64,000 nt of DNA, from contig CAJNDS010002240.1 of assembly GCA_905221605.1 (NCBI GenBank), positions 333,501 to 397,500 on the forward strand, written 5' to 3'. Positions 30,946-39,954 of the stretch are shown here, in pieces (positions within the stretch are counted from its first letter, which is position 1; each line of letters opens with the position of its first letter). A program made the position numbers and the translations under genes. Below the pieces are notes generated by a model. The model did no database searches. It was not told the DNA's origin and saw nothing but the letters and a program-made list of their open reading frames with translations. This DNA comes from Symbiodinium natans (lineage: Eukaryota; Sar; Dinophyceae; Suessiales; Symbiodiniaceae).

Positions 30946-32239
30946 CTTCCAGACCTACGAGCAACCACACGCGAGGGCTACTGTTTTCAATATCCGAAGC
31001 TTTAATCGTCATGGAAAATCCTGTAGCCCCGCTAAGCGAGTCACTCCGTGCCTTGAACATCTCTTTCCCGTGTTTGTCTTGGAAAACGACTTCATGATTA
31101 CCAGTCCCAGCACGAGTCACCTCGATGAATTCGGGCACGAATGTAAATTGAGGAAAATCTGCTTCTTTTGCGGCGCGCGCAACAGCGACGACGGTAGATT
31201 CGAGCGCAGGAATTTCGTTGATATCACCCCCCATGCCTTCAGACCCAGCGCGAAAAACACCCCCGTACCCCCCATGGGCGGCGCGGACCACCAAGTCGCA
31301 CACTTGCCTACAGAGCGCGGGCGAATCGCGAACGCGACAGCGCGAACAGTCGGGCAGCGGGTACGCAGACACGGCAGGCGACGCGGTGCGGTGCACACGC
31401 GTCGTCGCCGCCGAGCCCCGTTGGAAGTGATATTGAAACACAGCGCGCTCGACATACCGATCGAATTTCTGAGGCTCCGACGGGATAGGGACCTCATCCT
31501 CGATACGATGCCATTGCCCTTCACGCAGAATCCACGTGGACCGCAAATACTTCCCCGGCCGCAAAGCACTGGGGACGCCGCGGAGCATGCGCGGGAACTT
31601 CGCCACCAAGATCGGATCTGTACTGTCCGTTTCCTGGACACCCTCCTTACTGGACAAACCGGCCCTATACAGCTCCTGGGGCAAGATAGGTGTCTGCGTG
31701 TAAGGAAAACAGGGAACCTCGTTCTTAAACGAGTAGTGCTGATGACCTTTCTCATCAGCCGATTGTTGGTGTGTAGCCTTCATCATGTCCATGACCTCAA
31801 CGCTCGAAAGCATCGTGGGAGGCATGATGTTAATTAGCTGACACGCGTGAGCCCAGGAGACGTGGTCTTTAAAGGCCTTTGTATGGATATCGGCCGCCAT
31901 TTTGGCGGTGACCTCGTAAGCCAGAGACACGTACCCCTCCTGGAACACCTCGTGCATCCACGCAATGCAGATCCCGTGTGAGCGTTCCAAATGGCGCATC
32001 GTCGGGTTCTTGCCTGTGCGGACCACGCCGATCATCGTTTGATTGTCATCGTAGAACACGAAATTAGGATCTTTGCCCCCAATCAAACGCCACAATGTGA
32101 TGGCCGGAATGCCAATACGCGACATCGCATAGTCCGCAGCCACAATTTCCGCTTCGGGAGTAGAGTGGCTGGCGCAACCCTGTCGCTTACTGACACCTGC
32201 CAACGGGAACCGTGTATGCGGTCCCTGAATATGCATGTG
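30842..32239 (-). CDS. Pol C-terminal part: rest of RNase H plus extension (severed)
   Basis: This is the downstream half of the copia RNase H, cut from ORF1 by the nested transposon. It continues with PHTRFPLAGVSKRQG, the conserved SHSTPEAEIVAAD (catalytic Glu), YDDNQTMIG (Asp) and AADIHTKAF (terminal Asp), as in Ty1/copia. About 280 further residues follow the RNase H with no domain I can name; they include a GGYGGVFRAGSEGMGGD segment. The Met at 32236 is an internal codon of pol, not a real start; a TAA lies in frame just upstream inside the inserted element. The final 104 bp also encode the beginning of ORF2. Confidence 0.9.
   Translation of the reverse strand, partial: HMHIQGPHTRFPLAGVSKRQGCASHSTPEAEIVAADYAMSRIGIPAITLWRLIGGKDPNFVFYDDNQTMIGVVRTGKNPTMRHLERSHGICIAWMHEVFQEGYVSLAYEVTAKMAADIHTKAFKDHVSWAHACQLINIMPPTMLSSVEVMDMMKATHQQSADEKGHQHYSFKNEVPCFPYTQTPILPQELYRAGLSSKEGVQETDSTDPILVAKFPRMLRGVPSALRPGKYLRSTWILREGQWHRIEDEVPIPSEPQKFDRYVERAVFQYHFQRGSAATTRVHRTASPAVSAYPLPDCSRCRVRDSPALCRQVCDLVVRAAHGGYGGVFRAGSEGMGGDINEIPALESTVVAVARAAKEADFPQFTFVPEFIEVTRAGTGNHEVVFQDKHGKEMFKARSDSLSGATGFSMTIKASDIENSSPRVWLLVGLEDDNWWQTYAPPDVNIVCVPEADARGAYQYCKDIY
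32238..32239. other. 2-bp target duplication of the nested transposon, left copy
   Basis: TG here and TG at 41727-41728 flank the inverted repeats. Deleting the insert plus one copy (9,489 bp, divisible by three) rejoins the RNase H coding sequence in frame as STSG-AHMHIQGPH. Confidence 0.85.
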
Positions 32240-32255
32240 CCCAGAGCATCCAATA

Positions 32256-32480
32256 CCGCTTAATTAACTTAAGCACTGTTTTTTTAAGAAAGGTTCCCGC
32301 TTATTTAAAAAAGAATAATAAAAAAGGTTTTTGTCATATGTGTGCAAAAAAAAACAACGTATTTAAGAAAGGTTTCCGTGTAATCTTGAAAGGAATACCC
32401 GCCAGATACCTGGACATCGTTGCTGTGAGGCCCCAGCACGGCGACGTGAACTTCTGAATCCTTTCTCGCAGATACGAAAA
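32256..32480. repeat. Left subterminal region of the TIR transposon
   Basis: AT-rich; TTTAAGAAAGGTTCCCG at about 32283 recurs as TTTAAGAAAGGTTTCCG at about 32362. Such repeated subterminal motifs commonly bind transposase. Confidence 0.5.
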
Positions 32481-32566
32481 AAAAATTGCGAGAGTTTCCC
32501 CCCCCAAGGACATCTGCAGTGTCTGTTGGATGATGAGTCTGTCTCCAAAAGCACAACTGCTCGGAG

Positions 32567-32665
32567 CAAATCATGCAAAACACATGCCAAATCATGCACA
32601 AATCATGGAAAATCATGCAAAACACATGCCAAATCATGCAAAAAATCAACCATGCAAAACAAAGC
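32567..32665. repeat. ATCATGCAAAACACATGCCA minisatellite
   Basis: Imperfect tandem units built from AAATCATGCAAAACACATGCC and shorter AATCATG pieces. The minus-strand frame across it (32305-32718) reads as Cys-Met-Ile-Trp-His repeats and is not considered a gene. Confidence 0.75.
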
Positions 32666-32765
32666 ATTGCGATGTCGAATGCCCTTTTCTTGAAGATATC
32701 ATAGCCCATACCAGCCACTGATAAACCAGAGTTGCAAAGCTACAGCACCCTTCTTTTCGTCTTCT

Positions 32766-34487
32766 TCACAACTCAGGCACTTTGTTTTGGGCCCGAAACT
32801 TGTTGAGAACATTCTCGGAGCAACAGAGGGCAGCATGCTTGCCCCCTCGCCTCTTGCCCATTTGACTAATCTTGCCGCCCCATGTCTCGTCGGTATACGT
32901 CCAGAACAAGGACGGGGAGCTCTGGGTTTCTTCACAGCAGTGTTGGAACATGTGAAACTTGGGTTTGAATTTCCACCTGCACTCACTGTCAGGCGTGACC
33001 TCTTCCAGGGCTGTGTATAGCAGCAAGAATTTTCGGCATGCTTCCTGCAATCGGGGCGCAGAAAAAACATCAGGCGAGAGCTGCTTGTAACAAAGGTCGA
33101 GCTGGACAGCAGCTTGCTTGACACAAGCCTCCTCTGAGTGAGGCGAGACATGGGCGAACAGTCTCTCTGTGACATCTTTCAGCCATGGCACGAGATATCG
33201 AATCTCGCCAGCCTTTCCTTTCAGCTTGGGAGACTTGCTTGCCTTCTGCCGGAGCATGGTGCGAGTGATCGCATTGAACTGGTTTTCGCAGCGGTTGGCT
33301 TTATACCAGGCTCTGAGATCCGACCACATGGCTGAGAGCCTTTCGTCGAAAGAGTTGCCTGGGAAGTGTCTGTCGGTAAGCAGCCACATGACATTCCCTG
33401 CAAAGTCGGCTGCTACTCCCAGATCTGCAGTGTGGAGCCAATCCACCACAAAGGTGGATTGGTCGACCCCTGGCAGGGAAAACAATGGGCACACGAAATC
33501 CGTCCCTCGCTTCTCCAAAACAAACATGAGCAAGTCTTCGTTGGTGGAAGGCATCGCTCGCCAAGGAGCATCCTTTCCAACCGATCGCATGTGCTGGAGT
33601 GTGCAGTGGCACTTGTAGCAGCAGCGGGCATTGGTTTCCTGCCAACTGGGGAGTGCAAATGTTTGCTTGTAGCAAAGCCAGTCGCCTCGGATCTCTATCA
33701 GCATGCCAGCAGCTCCCAGATCACTACCTGCTTTGCCTCGTCGCCAGTGCAAGTCCAAAGGGTTGCCTTCTGGGTCTACAGCAGGGAAACAATTTTGCAA
33801 GCAAGCATGCAGGCTCCAGGCAAGGACCTTCATGATGCCATGGATCGTTTCACCTGTGCGTAAAAAGAATCTCTTGTTCAGCACGGTCAGTGGTAGCCTG
33901 ATGTGTTTATTCTCGCTGGAGCATTCTAGGTGAGGCAGGCTGAGGCTGAAACACTCCAAGGACTCAGAGCGGTCGAATTTGGTAGGTACCCCATCGACCC
34001 ACAGCCCCAAAGGGACCAGGTCCCCGTCGAGCAGGTCCAGTTTTCCAGCCTCCAGCTGGACTTTGTCCCTGAGGTCGTCCCGGAGCCGGGTTCGCCAGTC
34101 CAGCAGTTTCTGCCGGGATGCTGCCGAGATGTTCCATTTAACCAGTGCCCAGAGTAGCTCGTGCGGGAGAAAGAAAGCTAAAGGCTGAACTTGCCTCGCT
34201 TGGCTTTCAGGGTCCCAAATGGGGATCTTGGCTTTAAACACTGGTGGCCATTTGCTTTTTTTCCCCAGTTTTCGCAGCAGGTCCCGATGCACATTGCCAC
34301 TGTCGGCAAGCTTGGCCAAGTCCTCCACATCTGCTGCCCCTGCATCCTCGAATAAGGTTCTTGCTCGTTTCGCCGAAATGTCGCCAGCCAGAAACAAGTC
34401 ACTGATGTTCCGTCTGAGCCGCTGCTGGGGTGCAGTCTCTTCTCGGCTTGCTTGGTAGGCCGACTTCTTGTGGAGATCCTTTGACAT
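32766..34487 (-). CDS. Candidate transposase, 573 residues
   Basis: Largest gene of the TIR element and nearest its left end. The N-terminal 110 residues are basic and helical. The central part has GLWVDGVPTKFDRSESLE (about residue 180), then a C2-type patch CCYKCHC (about 297-303), then VDWLHTADLGVAADFAGN (about 355). The C-terminal part has KFKPKFHMFQHCCEE and TYTDETWGGKISQMGKR. The acidic residues in VDG, the DWLHTADLG block and the terminal DETWG could form a DDE-type catalytic triad, and the KPKFHMFQH block resembles the KPKxHxxxH segment near the end of CACTA-like transposases. That reading is inference; no exact family match is claimed. The start is the first Met; the frame is complete and undamaged. 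Confidence 0.6.
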   Translation of the reverse strand: MSKDLHKKSAYQASREETAPQQRLRRNISDLFLAGDISAKRARTLFEDAGAADVEDLAKLADSGNVHRDLLRKLGKKSKWPPVFKAKIPIWDPESQARQVQPLAFFLPHELLWALVKWNISAASRQKLLDWRTRLRDDLRDKVQLEAGKLDLLDGDLVPLGLWVDGVPTKFDRSESLECFSLSLPHLECSSENKHIRLPLTVLNKRFFLRTGETIHGIMKVLAWSLHACLQNCFPAVDPEGNPLDLHWRRGKAGSDLGAAGMLIEIRGDWLCYKQTFALPSWQETNARCCYKCHCTLQHMRSVGKDAPWRAMPSTNEDLLMFVLEKRGTDFVCPLFSLPGVDQSTFVVDWLHTADLGVAADFAGNVMWLLTDRHFPGNSFDERLSAMWSDLRAWYKANRCENQFNAITRTMLRQKASKSPKLKGKAGEIRYLVPWLKDVTERLFAHVSPHSEEACVKQAAVQLDLCYKQLSPDVFSAPRLQEACRKFLLLYTALEEVTPDSECRWKFKPKFHMFQHCCEETQSSPSLFWTYTDETWGGKISQMGKRRGGKHAALCCSENVLNKFRAQNKVPEL

Positions 34488-35069
34488 GCATGCACCAGGG
34501 GCCTGCTACAAAAGCACGTTTTTTCTAATTCTATATACATATATATTAATATTATATTATATTATATTATATTATATTATATTATATTATATTGTATTAT
34601 TCATAGTTAGATTTATATTTGTATAAGTTTATCATAAGGGCTTATGGTGTAAACAAATTTTACACGTGTTGCGTGCATCGTAGGAGAACCCGTTGGAAAT
34701 ATACAGGCAGGGCCTATGCTTTAAAGCATGTTTGGGCTCCAATGTTGTTTTAGGCCGGCTCGATCACTAGGAAGGTCGGAAGGGGTTATGGGTTGGAGGT
34801 TTAGGGGGTAGGACTTCATGGTTTAGTCTCTTCTTGTCAAGGATTGCTAGAGCCGAAAAGACAGCATGCGTCAGGTCGTTGCTCCTGCAGCAAGCCTGGA
34901 CTCGCACAAGCATGGCGTCGCACCCTTCGATCGAAGAAGAACTTTTTGCTGTCGGCACGTCGCATCGTCGGTCTCGGAAGAGGTGCCTGTTCGCTCCCCG
35001 GAGGAGCGAACTGCTGCTGCAAGCTTGCATATACAGCGGGCGATCCATGGCACATGCCTATGCATGCCC
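34488..35069. other. Intergenic stretch with TATTA microsatellite
   Basis: Contains about ten tandem TATTA/ATTAT units (34546-34595), other AT-rich sequence, and a few degenerate telomere-like words near 34790-34815. No gene is supported upstream of 35070. Confidence 0.7.
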
Positions 35070-36241
35070 TCAGCGGAGAATGGCTTTCAGTCGATTCTTG
35101 AATGCTTTCAGGCCCTCGCAATGCACGATCGCCATCTGGATGTTGCCATTGGTGCTGTCGAGCTGCTCCTCCACTTCTTTCGGAGGGGTCTCCAAGGACA
35201 TGCCATTGATCTTTCCATTCGCATCCCGGCACTTCTTCAAGAAGTCGTCGGCCGAGTCACAGTGCTTGCTGCCCTCCTTCAAGACATCGTCGTAGGTGTT
35301 CTTGCCGTTCTTCAGCTCCAGCTCGGCGAGGAGGTCCTTCACGAGATTCAGCTCTTTCTCCGTCTTGCTTTTGCCGCTTTGCTGAACAGTCTGCCTGGCC
35401 TTGAGCTCTGTGAAGCCCGGGTTTTCCAGCTTCACTGCAGGACCATCGGAGCCCTTCCGGTCCAGCACGGCCTTTAGGCCCTGGTGCTTCAAGTCGGCGC
35501 TCTGGTGCAAGGAGGTCTTGTGTGTGCTCGCAGCGATATCCTTCTGGACAGAGTGAATGTAAAAGTACTTCTTGAGCTCGGGGCATGCCGAGTTCTCCTG
35601 CACGAGTTCGGGATCGTTTTTGTCCAAGCCATTGGCCTGCCAATTCTCTTCCAAGAGTGCCTGCAGGACAGCACTGGATCTGTCCGGGGCCAGGTTTTGG
35701 CCCACGACAAAGCCCTGGAAGCTCAGCACCTTCGCCGCCGTGTAATACCCTTTTTCTGCTTCCACCAAATCTGTGTTCAGCGTCTCGGAGGACTCAAAGT
35801 AGCTGGGCACCCACTCTAAGTTTTTTATCCCGCCTTTCTCCATGTAGGTGGCCACCAAGTTCTTTTTCCCCTGGGAATCCATCTCGTGATAGTTCTTGGT
35901 TGATTGAATCAGCATGCATGCACGACACGGGACTGGGGCGAGCTTTCGTGGAAAGGCACAAATGCTTCGGCAAAAGACCCTTCAAAAAATCCACACCAAG
36001 CATCCTGCAGCAGCTGCTGGGCATGGGTGGCATCCTCGGCCTTGGTGGTGGCTTTGTAGCCCAGGCCGCTGAGAAACCTACTGACGTCCTTCCTCTCCAC
36101 GGTCTTGCTTGTGCTGGGCTTGGTGCTGGGGGATGCTTTGGTCTGGGCCTGGTTCTTTGCTGCCTTCATGGGTGACTGCTGTGCCTTTTTGGTGGGCTTC
36201 GAAGCACTCTTGACGGCAGCCGGGGCCTTCTTGCCTGGCAT
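35070..36241 (-). CDS. Two-exon gene, lysine-rich N terminus, unknown function
   Basis: Two minus-strand frames read as one protein of about 350 residues. Exon 1 (about 36241-36009) starts MPGKKAPAAVKSASKPTKKA, a Lys/Ala/Pro/Ser-rich histone-tail-like stretch, then KDVSRFLSGLGYK and HAQQLLQ. A likely intron of about 110 bp follows, from a GA donor (GATGCT) to the acceptor ACCAAG near 35899. Exon 2 resumes in phase 0 with NYHEMDSQGKKNLVATYMEK and runs to the stop at 35070, ending in a basic FKNRLKAILR. Exon 1 is open beyond the splice site and exon 2 upstream of it, so the intron is inferred from protein continuity. An in-frame Met further upstream (36331) is less likely because the added residues look non-coding. 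Function unknown; perhaps DNA- or RNA-binding. Confidence 0.6.
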
Positions 36242-36551
36242 GTCTCCCAAAGGAAAGCGAGCAGGGGCACGACAGATCCACACAATTCGAACCGAATGCA
36301 AAAGGCTGCAGCAGCAAATGTCATGCATCATTTAGAACATTTAGAATGGTTTTCGTGGGACCAATGAGAGCAGAGCACCGTCGACCCTTGCACATGCACA
36401 TGCAGCAGCCTAGGCTCCTGTTTTCGCAGGCCGGCTACAGTCGATGTCGCTGTTGTCAGCCTGGACGGACAGGAAGCAGGAACGGGTGCAGCAGCTAAGA
36501 GGATTCTTTAAGTCGCGTGTGCTTCTGTGTTCGGATTGTCGCTTCCCTCTG

Positions 36552-36586
36552 CCATGTCCGGCCTCCACTGTGGAGGCTGGACATGG
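36552..36586. other. Near-perfect 35-bp palindrome
   Basis: CCATGTCC-G-GCCTCCAC-T-GTGGAGGC-T-GGACATGG: 17-bp arms with one mismatch and a 1-nt centre. Its core GCCTCCAC(T/A)GTGGAGGC recurs at 37121-37141. Confidence 0.85.
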
Positions 36587-36940
36587 TCCCATCGCAGAGG
36601 CCTCCCGGCCGGTCCAAAGTTCTGCAGCAACCACAAACCCGCACACACACCCCCAAGGATGGCCTGAAGCCTCCACAAAAACTTAACCCCAAAGAAGCCG
36701 ACAACCTTAAAGACACCCAACACCCTTAACAGACAGCAAACCCCAAAGAAACCCTGGCCCCTTTGAGAAGCCCTTAAAACCCTACAGAAACCCCAGAAAA
36801 CGCTGGCCTGTGTCCTGCAGGCACCAGCCATCTTTCGCCCAGGCCTCGTGCGGGGCTGCAGGCGTTTAAAAACTGTTAAAAAAAACTTTTTTTAACACTT
36901 TCTTTAACACCATGTTTTGTAGCAAAACAAGAGGTGCAGG

Positions 36941-36991
36941 CCCGTTAAAAAAACTGTTAAAAAAGTTTCTTCTTTAACAGTTTTTAACGGG
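36941..36991. other. AT-rich hairpin with CCCGTTAAA arms
   Basis: CCCGTTAAAAAAACTGTTAAA pairs with TTTAACAGTTTTTAACGGG across a short AGTTTCTT-type loop. A related half (TTAAAAACTGTTAAAA) lies at 36866-36885. Confidence 0.75.
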
Positions 36992-37120
36992 TGCTTTGTC
37001 GGACAAGAACGGTTGGCAGGCTGAGTACAGTCTGTGAGCAAAACATCCACCCAGAAGCAAAACCGGACAAGGCAAGATAAACCCACTAGAAGCCCGAAGA
37101 GGAAGGCGAGGTCCCGCCCG

Positions 37121-37141
37121 GAGCCTCCACAGTGGAGGCTC
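37121..37141. other. Perfect 21-bp palindrome
   Basis: GAGCCTCCAC-A-GTGGAGGCTC, 10-bp arms with a single central base, sharing its core with 36552-36586. Confidence 0.85.
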
Positions 37142-37214
37142 TTTGCAGCCCACGAAGACAGCCAGATCCTCGCGAACGTGTGGAATTCAGTGCGCGGGTT
37201 TTACCTTCAAGCCT

Positions 37215-37440
37215 TTAGGCTTGGGTTTGGGGTTTAGGGTTTCGGGCTTAGGGTTTAGGGTTTAGGGTGTAGGGTTTAGGGTTTAGGGTTTAGGGTTTAG
37301 GGTTTAGGGTTTAGGGTTTGGGGTTCAAGGTTTTGGGTTTCGGGTCTAGGGTTTAGGGTCTAGGGTGCAGGGTTTAGGGTTTACGGTTTAGGGGTTCGGG
37401 ATTTAGGGTTAAGGGTTTAGGGTTGAGGGATGTTGAGGGT
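37215..37440. repeat. TTTAGGG-type array inside the DNA transposon
   Basis: About 25 variable heptamers, with TTTGGGG, TTCGGG and GTAGGG variants, of the same texture as the host arrays. Confidence 0.88.
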
Positions 37441-37904
37441 TGAGGGTGTAGGTGTTTCCAAGTCGGGGTGGCTTTGGGGTGTGAGTAGGCTTAAGCTTCG
37501 AGCTCCAAGGTTTGGTGTTTGGGGTTGGGCGTCGGGGTTTGGGGTTTGGGTTTGGTGCTCCGGCAGCCACAGCAACCACAGATGAACCTCAAGCCCGAAA
37601 CCCTAAACCCTCAACCCTTAAGCCAACCCCTCTACCCCAAGCCCTAAAGCCCAAAGCCCAAACCGGAAACCATAAACCCCAAACCCGAAACCCCAAACCC
37701 CAAACCCTATGGACCCTAAACCCTTAACTTAAACCGCGGGCGAATCGTTTCACTTTGCAGGATAGAGGGCAGCTGTGCATGCATAGACCTCGACGGCTCT
37801 GTATAAAGAGCAAGAAGGAGGAGTAAGCAGCCAGAATTCCTTGCAGCGGGTAGCATATGTCTGATATATATGTATGTAATTAGGACATATCCTCGCATGG
37901 CTGC

Positions 37905-38489
37905 TTACTCCTCCTTTCGCTCACGTTCCAATCGGGCCTTCTTGCTTGCCTCATCAGGAGCTCCACCGACCCAGGTGCCCGCCTGCTCCATGGCCTGCCT
38001 CCGCTCATAGAGGTGAAGAACACGAGCCCGGCCCTTGTTCTTCTTCTTGTTGGCCGCGGCCTGGCACTCGTCCCAGCTCTTCCACTCTGCATCAGTCCAG
38101 CGGGACGAACTTGACGATGCCTCCTGCCGACCAGCCGATGTCCAGCAGCCCCAGGAGTCATCATCCTCATCCTCCTCAGGAGCCACATCCATGGGGGCTG
38201 GAGGACTCTCCTCAACAGGAGGACCCTCCACACCAGGCCTCTCCACAGCAGGCTCCTCCACCTCCTCTGGAGGAGCCTCCACCAGAGGAGGCTCCTCCAC
38301 AGGAATGGGCGACAGCTCGGCCTCCTCCAAAACTAAATCGACAGTGGGCGAGCTGGACTCACCATCCTCCTCATCCATCTCTTCCTTCGGAAGCTCGAAG
38401 TCTGGAATTTGGAGACGAGGCTGCTGCACAGTCCGCACCCAGGGAGTGTTCCAAGGCTGACGCCATGCTTTCGGAATCTTCGGAGGCAT
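37905..38489 (-). CDS. Acidic, proline-rich 194-residue protein of the TIR element
   Basis: Begins MPPKIPKAWRQPWNTPW; residues 30-110 are Glu/Pro/Val-rich (VEEPPLVEAPPEEVEEPAVE type), then an Asp/Glu run and SSSSSRWTDAEWKSWDECQ, and ends in a basic helix (SKKARLERERKEE). The middle is likely disordered; the C-terminal half could be a small interaction or DNA-binding module. Function unknown. A plus-strand frame of 282 codons overlaps it but is a proline/histidine-rich shadow. Confidence 0.6.
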   Translation of the reverse strand: MPPKIPKAWRQPWNTPWVRTVQQPRLQIPDFELPKEEMDEEDGESSSPTVDLVLEEAELSPIPVEEPPLVEAPPEEVEEPAVERPGVEGPPVEESPPAPMDVAPEEDEDDDSWGCWTSAGRQEASSSSSRWTDAEWKSWDECQAAANKKKNKGRARVLHLYERRQAMEQAGTWVGGAPDEASKKARLERERKEE

Positions 38490-38864
38490 GCTTAAAGTGC
38501 ACTAAGCATGTTTCTTGTATAGCAACACATATGAAAGGATGCATGTGGAGGCCACGTGTCTATCTGTCGCTTTCAAACATAATCTTCTCACGGACATGCC
38601 AGGCGCTTACCTATATGTTTGGAATGCACCTGTACCCCATGCCTCGATCGGCCCAGCATGCAGGCATGCTCATCATGCATCAATTGCCACACAGCCAGAC
38701 CACGGGGTCGTGGGGCTTAGCGGGGTGGGCACATGCAAACCTTGCAGCAGAAACCCCGAACTTCGAACAAGCGAGACTGTCCTTCTCCATGTAAGTGGCA
38801 GGATCGATCGATCTGCATCTCGAAGTCGACATCGGTCCATCACCTCGATCGATCAACGGGTCCA

Positions 38865-39030
38865 GCTTCAGGGTTTGGGCTTCAGGCCCGGGTTAGGGCT
38901 TTGGGTTTAGGGTTTAGGGTTTAGGGTTTAGGGTTGAGGGTTGAGGGTTTAGGGTTTAGGGTTTAGGGGTTCGGGATTTAGGGTTAAGGGTTTGGGGTTT
39001 AGGGTTTAGGGTTTAGGGTTCAAGGCTAGT
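38865..39030. repeat. Second TTTAGGG-type array inside the DNA transposon
   Basis: About 18 heptamers with TTGAGGG and TTCGGGA variants between the acidic-protein gene and the Cys/His-rich gene. Confidence 0.88.
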
Positions 39031-39388
39031 TTCATAGGGCATGGGTTGTCACCCAAAGTTCTGCACATGCATGTAGAGTTCAGAAGCTCGATCGGCTAAT
39101 TGCTGCTGCACAGACCCTTTGATAGCAAGCATGCCTGGAGCACTGCAGAACAATCAAGGATCCAAGCTCGTTCGAGGACTGTCACACTGAGCCCCGGGCT
39201 GCAGCCTATATCTATCTACAGCTCGAGCCACGCACAGTGAATGCATGCATGGATGCTCTTGCTGTTTTGCATACACCACAACAAGACATCGACAAAATGC
39301 CGACAGCATCTGAATGCACAAGCATGCTTTCTGTACCCGAGAATGCGAGACATTAGCATATCGATCCGGCAAACCCGAACTGATCGAA

Positions 39389-39697
39389 TTAATCAAGCTC
39401 ATTCAGATCCAGCACTCCAGCCAACAAGCTGCTGAGATGCTGCTGCCTCCTCGCACAGGAGGTTTTGGTGTGCCTCTGCCCAGAGGAAGCCCGGCAGCCC
39501 GAGCAGCAATGCCTGCGAGGATCCTTGCAGAAGGCCGAACACCCAGGAGTCCAGCATGCTATGATCAGCCGTGGCTCGTTGTGCTGGCATCGACGAGTGT
39601 GCTTGCCAGAGCCACAAAGACTGCAGCAATGCTTGTGGCCAGGGCCACAAAGCTTCTTGCAATCCGGAGTCTGGCAGTGTGCCATATCAACATTCAT
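39389..39697 (-). CDS. Small Cys/His-rich protein of the TIR element
   Basis: Starting at MNVDMAHCQTPDC (preferred over an upstream in-frame Met at 39841), about 102 residues contain two copies of the same zinc-binding-like module: CQTPDCKKLC-x5-HCCSLCGS and CWTPGCSAFC-x5-HCCSGCRA, each followed about six residues later by a His and a Cys. Tandem duplication of a small Cys/His finger is clear. Likely nucleic-acid or protein binding; no named family recognised. Confidence 0.6.
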   Translation of the reverse strand: MNVDMAHCQTPDCKKLCGPGHKHCCSLCGSGKHTRRCQHNEPRLIIACWTPGCSAFCKDPRRHCCSGCRASSGQRHTKTSCARRQQHLSSLLAGVLDLNELD

Positions 39698-39954
39698 CGG
39701 GCCTGCTAAAGCTACTGCTGGAAGCTTTATAACTTCTGGCACAAATCTAACCTTCGAGCTGGGGGGCGGGGCGCAGCACAAAACAGTCAACCATGCAGCA
39801 ATGCATGCATGCATATGCCATCTGCATGATCGAAGAGGCACACAAACGACTGCAGTTCCTCATGGCTGTTTCGCTGCGAATGCCTCGGTGCCATCCTAGA
39901 CTCCAGCGAGCAAAAGTTTTTGGAGTTTCGCCTATAGAGCTATCCCTCTGCTAC

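Larger units (their letters stand above)
36242..37904. other. Non-coding part of the TIR element with palindromes and telomere-like arrays
   Basis: Holds three strong palindromes (36552-36586, 36941-36991, 37121-37141) and telomere-like repeats at about 37215-37440 (TTTAGGG type) and 37595-37735 (CCCTAAA type), facing each other. No gene is supported. Confidence 0.75.

Noticed and set aside
32236-32236. Met at 32236 as the start of an independent gene
   Set aside because: It is an internal RNase H codon; the sequence upstream is the foreign TIR end, and joining across the insert restores the pol frame.
37946-38794. 282-codon plus-strand frame overlapping the acidic-protein gene
   Set aside because: Pro/His-rich antisense of a Glu/Pro-rich gene; codon bias and start context favour the minus strand.
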